Shown: positions 47,101 through 57,477 of the stretch, in pieces
How the letters are laid out: the number at the start of each line of letters is the position of its first letter
How positions within the stretch are numbered: position 1 is the stretch's first letter
From: Alnus glutinosa
Taxonomy: Eukaryota; Streptophyta; Magnoliopsida; Fagales; Betulaceae
DNA: 64,000 nucleotides
Direction: 5' to 3'
Assembly: GCF_958979055.1 (NCBI RefSeq)
Contig: NC_084887.1
Location: 33,520,620 to 33,584,619, forward strand
Notes under the pieces: model-generated
Seen by the model: only the letters and a program-made list of their open reading frames with translations
Databases searched by the model: none
Told to the model about the DNA's origin: nothing
Made by a program: the position numbers and the translations under genes

Positions 47101-50100
47101 AGTGCTCTTCCAAGGGAAAGAATAGTTAGCGGGGGGACTAAGCGCATGATAAAAGATTTTACTTTGAATATTCATCTTTTGGAAGGGGATCAACAAATCC
47201 TATCCTTGCCTCCACGTCTTAGTAGAGTACAAGAAGTTGAAAAGTGAGGTGACCAACTCCATCTCCCAATCATGTACCTCCCCGATAAAGGTAACATTCC
47301 ACTGATGTGTTATTTGAAAACTGCATTGGTATGCTACTGAAGCCTCCTTAAAGCGAGCAAATTAAGCAACACCGAGAATGCTCCTTTCAAAGTCATATCT
47401 CAAACCCACATGTAATGCCAAAATTGGATCCTAGGCCCGTCTCCCACTTCAAATCTCACAGATCTAAAGAAACCTCCTTACCCCCCCTTCTAATGTTTTT
47501 CCACACCTCCACCCTGTAGGACCCATGCACCGCATTGGGCCACCACCCACTCCACAAGCTCTTGTATTTTGCTTCCATCATCGCTCTCCACGAAGCCTTC
47601 CTCTCTGTGACATAATGCCAAAGCCATTTCGCTAACCGGGCTCGGTTGAACAACATCAGATTCCTAAACCCAAACCTCCTAAATACAATGGAGTACAAAT
47701 CTTCGATCAACTTACTCATCACCGACTCCTCCCCACAAGAAATCCCTTTGAATTTTTTCAATATGGTTAGTAACTCCAACTGGGATGGGGAAAAGGGACA
47801 GACAATAATTAGACAAATTGGAAAGTGCTATTAATCAATGTGATCCAAATTGGAAAATGCTATTAATCAATGTGATCTTACCACCCTTTGGCTGATAAAG
47901 CCTCTTTCAACCTGCCAAACGTCATTCCATCTTTTCAATAATACCATTCCAAATAGATTTTGCCTTAAGTAGAGCCCCCAAAGGAAGTCCCAAATATTTT
48001 ATAGGCAAAGATGACACCTTACAATCAATGATACTGACCAAGCCTTTGACATCATCCGCTGCACCAACGGGGGACTAACAATGGTTTAGCCAAGTTAGTT
48101 CAACCCTGAAACAACTTCAAAACGTAAGGGACACCGCAAATTACGAAGATGCTTGAGATTAGCCCCACAAAAATCAAAGTGTCATCCACAAAAAGGAGAT
48201 GAGACAAAATGATCACATAAGTATTCCTTGATGCCACTGAAAAGCTTGATAAGAGGTCCTTATTCACAGTGACAGACATCATTTCTATTCAACACCTCCA
48301 TGACAACAACAAACAACAAAGGGGATATAGTCCCCTTGTCTCAGGCTATGAGAACTATCAAAGAAGCCTTGATAGTTCTTGTGTACTTAAGGGCGCTTTT
48401 CGCTTTTTTAATAAAGTTTTCTTACTTATAAAAAAAAATATCAAAGCAGAGAGTTTTGTTAATCAAGACAAAGAAGTGCACCGTATTGTTGCAATGAGCT
48501 ATCGATTCTTGCCATCTCTCGTTGAAATCACACCTCCTCAATATTTACAAAAGGAAGTCCTAATTAATATGATCGTAAGCTTTCTCTAGATCTAGCTTGC
48601 AAATCACACCTGGGACGCCTAATCTAATTTTGCTATCAAGAGATTTATTAGCAATAGGGATTGGGTTTAAAATTTGTTTCCCCCTAATAAAAGCATTGTG
48701 AACTTGAAAATGACTTTCTCCAATACTGCTTTCAACTTGTCAGCTAGGACTTTAAAGATAATTTTATAAATGTTGCTCACAAGACTTATAGGACGAAAAT
48801 CCTTGATATCCACCACTCTAGCTTTCTTGGAAACAAGGGCAATAAACGAGGCATTGAGGCTCCTTTCAAACTTATCCCGAGCATGGAACTTATGAAAGAT
48901 GCTCTTGACATCTTCTTTAAGAACCCCCTAACCAGATTGAAAGAAAGCCAAAGAAAAACCGTTAGGGTCTGGGGCTTATTGTCGTTTAGAGCTTTCACCA
49001 CCTCAAAGACCTCACTCTCTTCAAAAGCTCTTTCCAACCAAGTAGCCTCGTAGTTTAGGCTGCCAATTGAATTGTTTTGAATAAAGATGTGTAAAATTGA
49101 AGTATAGCTCACTTATTTTTGTAGAATTTGAAGAGACAGTCGTTAACCACTGGGGAATCCACAGTGTTATTCCTTTTATTTGAATTTGCCACACAGTGGA
49201 AAAATTTTGTATTCTTGGCTCCCTCCTTCAACCAAAGGGCCCTCAATTTCTGATAGGGCTCTTTCTTTTGCAATAGCATCAAGCTCATGGAGTTCAACCA
49301 AAAGAGTATTCTTCTTCTTCTCAACATTGCCAAAAACTCCTCATGCCATTTTTTTCAAATTGAGTTTCAAGGCTTTTAGTTTTTGCGCCAAGACAAAGCT
49401 AGGGGACCCTTGAATGCTATAAGACGACCACCATTGATTCACTCTCTCCCAAAGCCCTTAGATTTAAGCCATAGTTTGAGAATACCTTTTGCTCCTGACA
49501 ACATCAAAACAATCAAGCAATAAAGGAAAATTATCCAATAAAACTCTAGGGAGCCTTTGCTGAGAGACATTAGGAAAGTGGGCCTCCTAGTCAGGAAGGA
49601 GAAGAAACCTATCAGTTTTGGACCACATCAGAGGATCACAATTATTAAACCACGTGAAACCACCGCCGACAAGAGGGATGTTCATAAGGCCTTGCTCAAA
49701 AATGAACTCGAAGAACTCCAAGATGGCTGGGGACAAACGGGAACCGCTAGATTTCTTGCTCAGGAAGTTCATGATGTTAAAATCACCCCAGGCCTAGATA
49801 CACCATGAAACATTCCACCAACTAAGCAGCCCAGCAAGTTCATCCCAGAACACTCCCCTATCAATGTCATCATTAGGACCATAAACACCGGCGAAAGCCT
49901 ACTCCAAGTTGTCATCAACATTTCTAAAGGAACATACTCCAGAGTATCCCCCCCACCCAATTTTTTTTATTTTTTTTTTATTTTTCCACCACCCTCCTAT
50001 CCTACGTTAACAGGTTCTTTCTAGAAGCCCCTAAGGAACCCAAATAACACCAATTCACATGATGACAACCCCATGGACTGCGTGTCAACAGCTCTAGACA

Positions 50101-53100
50101 CACTCCAATTTAGTTTCCTGCAAACAGACAATATCTGCCTTCTGCCTTCCATTCTCTATTCCCGACCCTCAGCCTTTTATCCCTCTCATTCAACCCTCAC
50201 ATGTACCAAAACAAAATCTTAGGCTTCTTAAGGAGCACGCTAGACCTCTTCCCTTGCCTTTTCCTCTGCTGTACTAACATCCTTTACTGTCATAATTGAC
50301 AGAACAAGCAAATCGCTTCAACTCACGGTCTTCTGTTCCTAGACTTGGTAAGAGGATTAGAGGGACTAGCCAGCCCATTCTGAGTTCTGCTTGCTTCAGT
50401 GGCAGTGAGCAGCGCCGACAACTCTTTCTCAAAACATTCACAAGACAACCCCTTAATATGTCGGAAACTCTTGGCTTTCTGAACCACCCAGTCAGAAGCC
50501 TCAACAACTGACAAAATAACTTTCATAAAGAGCATTGTTAATGCTTACTACTTTTTATTGATTTATCTTTGAAGTTTTGGTTAGTTAGGTTATTGACTTG
50601 GCTCAAATGCCAGGCTTGTGTTTAGGTTTTGTATTATCAAATATAACTTTGATTGTTTACATCACTGTGTCATTATTTAGTTGACATGTAGAAAAATATG
50701 ACAAAAAAAAAAGGTTTTTCTAGCAAATCCTTGTCCAGGCAGGATTCCAGTGATGTGATGTGATGAAACTGTCTCCTATTTGGTTAAAGCAAAGCAAGAC
50801 CTGAAGTTCATCTTCAAATTCCATACCGTTTATTGAATGTAGACAATTTTGGGGAGTGGTGAGGTTCCCCAAGAGAGGCTTCCATTAGCTTTGGATTTGT
50901 GTATGCGTGGAGATTATCTTAATTATTTTCAGAGGTCTGTATATGAATTTAGGTTTCAATAAATAACATTGGATATAAAATATCATTTTCGGAAAAGTTT
51001 ATGCTCTGTTTGATAATGTGTTTTGGGAGGTGTTTTTTTTTTTGTTTTTGTTTTTGGTTTAAAAAAGTAATCTGATGTGACTTAAAGGTGATAATTGTTT
51101 GTGTTTTGGATTGTTTTTTTTAATGTTTTTGTTTTGAGAACATAAAACAAAGATTTAACAAAGCGAGCCTTTTGCTTGCTCATAGTATGCACAAATTGGT
51201 TAACATGTAATAGGTTTTCTTAGTTTCAGATTGGGATGTCATATGTTTGTTGGGATATGCTTGCCTGAATTTGTAGTTATTCCCAGATTGTGGTCCTTGT
51301 TGGTATTGATATAAATGTACTTTTGTGGGAGTCCCTACGTTAATAAATTTTCTTTTGACTGGTGAATTATTTGTGTGATTTTTGTCAACTTCTTACCCTC
51401 GTATTTTACCTGCTTATGAATCAAGGTTGACTATCTTTATTTTAATATGTTTTCAATGTCTTTTTACATCTTGTTGTTTTCTGAAAGTGTAGCATATTTG
51501 CAGCTTTAGATTTAAAATAGAAGTTTCATGATATGATTTAAGCATGTTATTGTTGCTGCATTTTTCATGTGTAAATATTTGATATGGAGACAACGGAATC
51601 AAGATATGCTATAAGATAAAATTTGATTCTTTTTTCTTATTGCAGCTAGTGGGGCGGTCCCTTTTTTGCCTTGGATTGCTTATCCGCTATGGCAAATCTT
51701 TGTTGAGTGACCATAGTAACAAAATTATTGATGTTGTCGGTAGTCTTGGCTTGTTCAAAAAATATCTACTTGTTGAGGATTTCATTGTAAAGGTTAGATC
51801 ATTGCAGGTACGCATTCTGAGCCCTTCTTGGTGCTTCTAGCGCCCCTTTTTAATTTCGAACTCTACTTATGTTGCCTTATAACTTTTGTAGGCATTAGGC
51901 TTTGTTCTAATTGGTTGGCCTGAATATATGTTGGAAAAAGATATTGGGAAAATATTAGAGGCAACTTTGTCTTCTGGCTGTGATGTTCGTATCAAGGTAA
52001 TAATGATAATTTTTAACTTGTGCTACCATGTTCAATATGTTGCTAAATCATTCTGTCAACCAGATGCAAGCATTGCAAAACGTGTACGAATATCTTCTTG
52101 ATGCGGAAAGTCAAATGGAAACAGATAAAGCAAGTAACAACGTAATTCATTCTTCTGTAGAAGGTGGCCACAGTGTGCCTGTTGCTGCGGGTGCAGGAGA
52201 TACCAACATATGCGGGGGTATAGTTCAGCTGTATTGGGAGAATATTTTAGGTAGATGTTTGGACTTCAATGAACAAGTTCGCCAATTGGCTCTTAAGGTG
52301 AGAACCTGGCATCTCTATTTTTCTTCCTGTATGTTCTGGAGCTTGAATCACAATGACTTATAGCAGGTGATCATGAAAAAAGAGAAAGAAATGGGAAGAA
52401 TATCGTATGCTTAATGAGGGTATTTGAAAAGTATATTCATGAGCTATAATAGCATAAATCTGTCAAATGGCTTGTCTTAAAAGTGAATATGCTTTTTATT
52501 TCTCGTATGTGATTTTTGGGCAATTGTTTCAAAGAGTGGCATATTAAAAAGCTTACAATCTGATCAGAAAAATGACTTTTGTAGCCTGCTGTTGGGATCA
52601 CTCTTTTGTAAAACTGAAATTAAATACAATGGGTTCATTTGACAACTTTTTAGAAGGTGTTTTTTGCTTTTTGGTTGTGATGTGACATAAAAGTTAAAGT
52701 AGTTTTGAGTGTGTTGTGTTTTGAGTTGTGTTTTAATGCTTTTGCTTTTTAGCTAAAAAGCATTGCCAAATGAGCTCAATTTTTCATGGATGGCTTGAAC
52801 CTCCACCATTGTGGTTTGGGAGCTGTCCTAGCTTTGAAGGTTCTGCTCTTCCACTGTTCTAATTTAATTAGTTTTCACTTATTTGGAATGGAGGGAGCAT
52901 TAAGAAATGTGATTGTCTGAACCTCTCTTGATTAATCAATAGTTGAATTTCAAGTCATAATTTTCTGGTATTTTCTGCTATCACTGGCTAATTTTCTCTC
53001 TTTTTTTCTTCCATTTTTGTTGCAATGCTACCAAAATAGATCGTTGAAATTGTGCTGCGCCAAGGTCTTGTTCATCCTATTACTTGTGTCCCATACCTTA

Positions 53101-54998
53101 TTGCACTTGAAACAGATCCACAGGAGGCGAATTCAAAGTTGGCTCACCATTTGCTGATGAATATGAATGAAAAGTAATCTCCTTTAAATGCTTTTTTTTT
53201 TTTTAAGTTCTCTTTCCTGTCAAATTTCCTCTGTCCTGGCTAAGTTTAGAGTCTTTTCAGGTACCCTGCATTTTTTGAAAGCCGTTTGGGGGATGGCCTT
53301 CAAAAATCATTCATTTTTATACAATCCATTAGTGGTATTCATGAAAATGTGAACCTGAAAGTCCAATCCAAGATCCCAGGAAATGTGAAGGGGAAATCTG
53401 ATGGTGTCTCTTTGGCTCAAGCAAGACTTGGAGTTTCTAGAATCTACAAGCTCATCCGTGGAAACCGGGTTTCAAGAAATAAATTCATGTCCTCAATTGT
53501 GCGAAAGTTTGATAACCCAACCTGGAATGATTCTATAGTCCCCTTCATGATGTGAGTTTCTGTTGTTGGTGCCATTCCTAGAGTTCTGCTTTGCAAGTTG
53601 TTTAGAGTGGAATAATAAGCTTGTTTCTTTTGGCAGGTACTGTTCTGAAATACTTGCTTTACTACCATTTACATCACCTGATGAGCCACTATATTTGATA
53701 TATGCTATAAACCGAGTTATACAAGTTAGGGCTGGGGCACTTGAGGCAAAAATGAAAGCCCTGTGTATGCATTTGTCACAAAGATATGCAGAGAAGGTAT
53801 CTTATAAGAATGGACAACCAGGGCCAGCTGTTCATCCTGATTTCAATGAGATGGCTTCAATGGATTTGAATGGGACAATTCAACATGAACCAGCTGGTCA
53901 GCCTATTTTCAACCATATGATGTCAATGGATTTGAATGAGAGTATTCAACAAGATCCAGCTGATCAGTTGGTCTCAAATCATGGTACCTCTTGGGGGGAA
54001 AAGACGCGCAGTATCGGCTCAGGTGTTTCTTGTGTTCTTTCTGAAGATGACGTGCAGAAAGTTCAGGTAGCATTAAAACTAAATTGAATCATAAGATTTT
54101 GAACTAGAAAGAGTTAATTGGTTTCTGACAAGCATAAAAATGTTTGCGCGAGTGTCTTTCTGAATGTTTTACTTTATAAAAGAAAAAAGAACTTTCTCAT
54201 GTTTGTTCCAGTATCTGTATAAGCTATGTTCGTACTTGGTTTGCTTCATTATATGTTATTGTGGCTGGATACACATTGATTTTAATTTCTTTTAAATCCT
54301 GCCTGGTGCTTATGCAGGCTGACTGTCTGGCAGCTATTGCATTGCAGCTTCTTCTGAAGGTAAAGAGGCACCTAAAAATTGTCTATAGCTTGAATGATTC
54401 TCGGTGCCAGGTAAAACTATATACAGTTCGTGTTTTTCCATGATTTGACAGCAATACGTATGTTCAATCTGGATGAGTTGTAGAACATAGTGTTTATTCA
54501 ATATTTTGTACTTTCAAACCAGGCGTTTTCTCCAAATGAACCTGTAAAACCGGGAGAGGTTCTCTCCAGGCAAAACATTTCCCTTAACATCGGCGGAACA
54601 TCCACCAGTTTGCCTACCACTTACCAAGAATTGGTACAAAGATATCAGGTAGGGTGGGCTATGATTTGAGGACCCGTGTTACACTTTCTCGCATGCATTT
54701 TTCATTGGACTGACCGTGCTTGCTGAGAGTTGGTGGTGGTTGTTATTTTCTATTGACCCTGTTTCTTACTGCACAGGAATTCAAGAGTTCTCTGAAGGAA
54801 GATACTGTTGATTACTCGATTTATACAGCAAATATCAAGAGGAAGCGCCCTACACCCAGAAAAGGGCGGAAACCTGGATACATGGGTGGTGAGGATGATG
54901 AAGACTACAACGATGATGAAGAGTGGACAGGTGGGGTTCGCAGGCAAAGTAATAGTGGCAGGAAGGGTAACAACAGTAGAGGAAGTAGACTACGATAA
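30320..54998 (+). CDS. SCC2: SCC2 / Nipped-B cohesin loader with PHD finger (1822 aa, 28 exons)
   Basis: SCC2 with SCC4 loads the cohesin ring on chromatin in the nucleus. Coding exons: 30320-30585, 31868-31977, 35668-35804, 35869-35980, 36094-36350, 37355-37462, 37604-37715, 37952-38048, 38154-38340, 38442-38873, 38955-39487, 39569-39779, 39855-39905, 40040-40198, 40273-40440, 42052-42351, 42430-42582, 43270-43439, 46095-46203, 51646-51807, 51892-51996, 52064-52297, 53040-53173, 53261-53551, 53637-54066, 54318-54410, 54523-54648, 54777-54998. All junctions are GT-AG and phases fit, giving 5469 nt with one stop at the end. Domains: conserved N-terminus ([19 protein letters not shown]), basic stretch [13 protein letters not shown] (exon 8), PHD finger (residues 673-717), cohesin HEAT repeat (about 872-924), Nipped-B C-terminal domain (about 1330-1510), acidic then basic tail. 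Arabidopsis SCC2 is of similar length. Introns 2, 18 and 19 carry LINEs, but the coding sequence is intact. Start: first ATG before the conserved N-terminus. Confidence 0.96.
31352..31778. mobile_element. Mutator-like MITE in SCC2 intron 1, 427 bp, 9-bp TSD
   Basis: Ends GGGCAAATCACAAATTACC and the complement of AGATAGTAATTTGCCC are inverted repeats. The 9-bp direct repeat TTATTGTTA flanks both sides (31343-31351, 31779-31787) without mismatch. No coding. It belongs to the same structural class as the elements at 3185 and 55374. Confidence 0.85.
33085..33350 (+). pseudogene. LINE ORF2 3'-end fragment in SCC2 intron 2
   Basis: The + strand reads [32 protein letters not shown], then [12 protein letters not shown] and a stop, which is the C-terminal tail of plant L1-type ORF2. 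Only about 65 codons remain. A spaced match to the usual post-stop sequence (NLVDLI-like) follows. 5'-truncated. Confidence 0.7.
34197..35290 (+). mobile_element. LINE with 312-codon ORF1-like frame and 3' tail but no ORF2, in SCC2 intron 2
   Basis: An open frame of 312 codons (34197-35135) is Ser/Val-rich at first. It becomes acidic in the middle ([27 protein letters not shown]) and ends [20 protein letters not shown] and RRKGNVHMV. That end parallels the ORF1 end of the antisense LINE in intron 19 ([15 protein letters not shown]). About 85 bp after the stop comes the L1-like 3' end: TGTGTACTTA, CTTTTTTAATAAAA, TTACTTATAAAAAAA (35231-35287), shared with the tail at 48375-48438. Endonuclease and reverse transcriptase are missing, so this is an internally deleted element. 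The N-terminal part looks incomplete. It is not an SCC2 exon: no compatible splice pair fits. Confidence 0.7.
39144..39300 (+). other. SCC2: PHD finger of SCC2 (within exon 11)
   Basis: Cys4-His-Cys3 zinc ligands are all present: C673, C676, C688, C691, H696, C699, C714, C717. The motif reads CSIC, FICQSC, LFHADC, WQCQIC. PHD fingers read histone-tail marks; this one is a feature of plant SCC2 and absent from the yeast protein (family knowledge). An aromatic residue before the fifth ligand (F695) and a Trp before the last Cys pair (W712) fit the fold. Confidence 0.92.
43640..44105. repeat. Direct duplication of ~215 bp in SCC2 intron 18
   Basis: Unit 1 (about 43646-43855) and unit 2 (about 43886-44105) share TATATTTATTTACAAAG, CATGCATG, CTGTATTTATCTACGTG, ATCAATGTAAACACTGCA and the end GAAGCTTTTCTAGC, with roughly 80-85% identity. 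Unit 2 is preceded by T17 and GATAAGTAA, which resembles a LINE 3' end on the minus strand. Confidence 0.7.
44109..44167. repeat. (AAT)n microsatellite
   Basis: About 19 trinucleotide repeats with one AGT interruption near the left end, at the 3' side of the antisense LINE fragment; it may have grown from that element's tail. Confidence 0.85.
44170..45840 (-). pseudogene. Antisense LINE fragment (RT end to 3' UTR) in SCC2 intron 18
   Basis: Read on the minus strand from 45840. First comes [12 protein letters not shown] with [16 protein letters not shown] (the FADD-box region with the catalytic Asp pair changed to TDE). Then come [36 protein letters not shown] and downstream pieces [19 protein letters not shown] and [10 protein letters not shown]. 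Frames are broken and the catalytic motif is damaged, so it is dead. It is 5'-truncated inside the reverse transcriptase. Confidence 0.85.
46560..50531 (-). mobile_element. Near-full-length antisense LINE in SCC2 intron 19 with TSD
   Basis: On the minus strand: ORF1 end ([15 protein letters not shown] near 50310) and ORF2 start with [13 protein letters not shown]. The endonuclease part has [13 protein letters not shown] and [10 protein letters not shown] (about 49600-49700). Reverse transcriptase pieces follow (48790-49110; [13 protein letters not shown] near 48200), then the zf-RVT region ([18 protein letters not shown], about 47650; [14 protein letters not shown], about 47500) and a T tract at the 3' end (46557-46571). 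Flanks GCAGTGCTAATGCTT (46545-46559) and GCATTGTTAATGCTT (50532-50546) form a 15-bp duplication with two mismatches. Many frameshifts; not active. It makes up about 73% of intron 19. Confidence 0.88.
48367..48438 (+). mobile_element. LINE 3'-tail insertion nested in the antisense LINE
   Basis: A 72-bp piece carrying TTGTGTACTTAAGGGCGC, CTTTTTTAATAAAG and TTACTTATAAAAAAAA sits in + orientation inside the minus-strand LINE. Direct repeats TATCAAAGAAG (48356-48366) and TATCAAAGCAG (48439-48449) flank it. It is a severely 5'-truncated L1-type insertion that postdates the host element. Confidence 0.8.
51001..51170. repeat. Foldback MITE in SCC2 intron 19
   Basis: GCTCTGTTTGATAATGTGTT at the left and the complement of TTTAACAAAGCGAGCC at the right are imperfect terminal inverted repeats around a T-rich centre. 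Confidence 0.5.
52628..52778. repeat. Foldback MITE in SCC2 intron 22
   Basis: TGGGTTCATTTGACAACTTT and the complement of AGCATTGCCAAATGAGCTCA are imperfect inverted ends. Same style as 51001-51170. Confidence 0.5.
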
Positions 54999-55364
54999 TA
55001 GTTGTAAGTATGTGACAGGTAGGCTAACTTGTACATTTAAGTAGGAAAGGAATAGAAATTGGATAGGAGAGAAAAGAATAGAAATATGGAAACAGAGGAA
55101 AGAAAGGCGCTTAATGGCCTTTTGGATAGTAAGTACTGGCTCTAATTGAGGAGCGCCTTCTCTAGCTGTCCCCATTTTGTAATTTTCTTGGCATTATAGT
55201 CACAGCATTCTTTCTGTTAATGAAATCCACTTTCTTTAGAATGATCGAGTCCAAGGTGTCGAACAGAATTTCCTTTTATTGATTTTGTACATCATATGAT
55301 CTTTTTATTGCTACTCTTTTTCCCGAGCTTCTTCTCATTTTAATAGAACCCTTATTACTTACAA
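54999..55364 (+). other. SCC2 3' untranslated region and flank
   Basis: Probable 3'-UTR continuing to roughly 55230, with a GTTAATGAAATCC stretch near 55220. A TTTTAATAGAACCCTTATTACTTACAAAAAA-like segment ends at 55368; its first part resembles a worn LINE tail. Confidence 0.5.
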
Positions 55365-55373
55365 AAAATTAAA

Positions 55374-55776
55374 GGGAGAACTTCACTTAAGGGTACTGAA
55401 CTATCGTCCTTTTTGACTTGAGGTACCTGAACTTAAAAACGTTTCAAAATAGTGTATCCATTTTTCAAAACGTCTCAATAACAGGTCTTCCGTTAGAATT
55501 TATCGTTAAATCTTGTCAAAATTCTCAAAATACCCCTAATTCTTTTAAGAAGAAAAAAAATTGCTAGGATTTAGGTGTTGGTTAAAATTTAACGGAATTT
55601 TAAAAAATACTCATGCTTGAATCTTTGAGAAATTTTATAATTTTTTTTATAAAAATAAACACGGATATTTTGAGAATTTTGACGGAGGATTTAACAGCAA
55701 ATCTTAACGGATGTTTTGAAGAATTGATACCTTAGTTTGAGACGTTTTGAAGTCTAGACTTAAGTGAAGTTTTTCC
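55374..55776. mobile_element. Mutator-like MITE, 403 bp, 9-bp TSD
   Basis: Ends GGGAGAACTTCACTTAAG and CTTAAGTGAAGTTTTTCC are inverted repeats. Perfect 9-bp direct repeats AAAATTAAA lie at 55365-55373 and 55777-55785. The TIR similarity continues inward (ACGTTTCAAAA, CAAAATTCTCAAAAT and their complements), so most of the element is one foldback. No coding. Confidence 0.88.
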
Positions 55777-55785
55777 AAAATTAAA

Positions 55786-56729
55786 ATAAAAAATAATAAA
55801 AATCTTGTTCCCTTCTGTAATGACTCTTTGAAACTTGAGGTTATTTTAGGAGAAAGAAATTTCATTTTTAGCGCCTCTTACACTGCATTAAGGATGAATC
55901 CATTCTTTTCCCAAGAATCTGGAAGGTGTTTCATTAAACACGTGAAAAAAGTGTGAAGCTATGCATTCGCAATATTTGGTGGAAGCTATTTGTGATTAAT
56001 CGGCTTGACTCCAGTTGTTCTTGGGTTAGATTTGATTGGTATGATACAAGCAGAATAACTTGTGTTGTGTGACTAGAGAAACTGGCTGAGATAATATAGG
56101 CTTCTTTTGTGTTGTTAAACTTAAGATGTCAATTCTCTATTGCTTTGACATTCCAAGCTCAACTCTTGGTTCATCGTAACATGGTTTGCTTTTGTTGACT
56201 TTCTTTATCCAGAATGGCTTAGATTTGATATCTCGAGCTCATAAGCTGATGATCAGTATGGTAATAAAGCCCATAGCCTTTATTAATAGGGGAGTGATCC
56301 TTACACTCACACTACACGACAATGACACAACACCAAGGCACAATGGAGTGGAGTTCACGTAGTGTGAGTGTTTTAATCATTTCTCTTATTTAATATGCTA
56401 CAGTGCGACGATTGTTGAGACCTGACGTGGAAGAAGCTTATTTGGAGAATTTGCTGATTTGTCCGACTTCTATTTCTTCGAAACTTATTTTGACCTCAGA
56501 TTGGTCTTGTGGCACAACTATGCTAAAAGTCAGTTTTTAACATTATCTTCCCCCATATTTAATTAGGATATGATAAGAAGAGCGGCACTAATCGCCATTC
56601 ATTCTCCAGTCAAAATTTCCTGTGGTGTTCAGTCAAGTGTATAAAAGCGTGGCCATTTGAACTCAAGTACTTCTATATTTTCGTCCATCATGAAATGGAT
56701 AGCACTGATGACAATAATACCTCCGCATC

Positions 56730-56764
<35 letters not shown>

Positions 56765-57343
56765 AACGTGAGGGGAAACCAATGGTCAAGTCGTAGGTCT
56801 CCATGGCCAGAGAATTATTATTATTATTATTTTTTAATCTAAAGACGTAATTATAGTTTCTTAGAAATTATAGGGGTATAATAGATATTTTACCCATTTT
56901 CCATCAGATTTAACAAAAAGTCTTGACAGATGGAGGATAAGTGAAAGGGTTATAGATAGTTTGGAGGGTCAATTGCAAATTCTTAGAGTTTGAAGGACAT
57001 TGCAATTTGGGTGTAAGTTTAAAGGAGGCAAGTATAATTTTCCCAAGAAAAAAGTAGCTAAGGTTCAAGAGATGCAAGAAATAATGACAAACTCCATAAC
57101 AAACTTTCCATACACCCATGAACTAAGCAAATACTATGTTCCATCTCTTACATTGAGCTTTTTTATGCCTTTGGTAAATCATAAATGTTAAATATAATGT
57201 CAAAAGAAAAGACCCTTACTTAAACATGACCATTATTAAATTAAAGTTACAGAGTAATAGACATTAGTAAATTCTGAAAATGAAACTTGGACTCGAAAGA
57301 GCGACTATCACCAACACGTTTGTAGGAGGCCCTTGCAAGTAAC
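55786..57343. other. Convergent SCC2/BCCP intergenic region
   Basis: A small foldback MITE occupies 56292-56385 (ACACTCACACTAC against GTAGTGTGAGTGT). A poly-A run of about 33 lies at 56729-56761. No exon is seen. The BCCP 3' untranslated region should lie just below 57344. Confidence 0.5.
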
Positions 57344-57430
57344 TCATGGTACAATCACAAGAAGAGGCTGCGAGGATAAAACAGGAAATTCGTAAAAATG
57401 AATCAAGTATGAACTGTTGGTGTATGTGCT

Positions 57431-57477
<47 letters not shown>

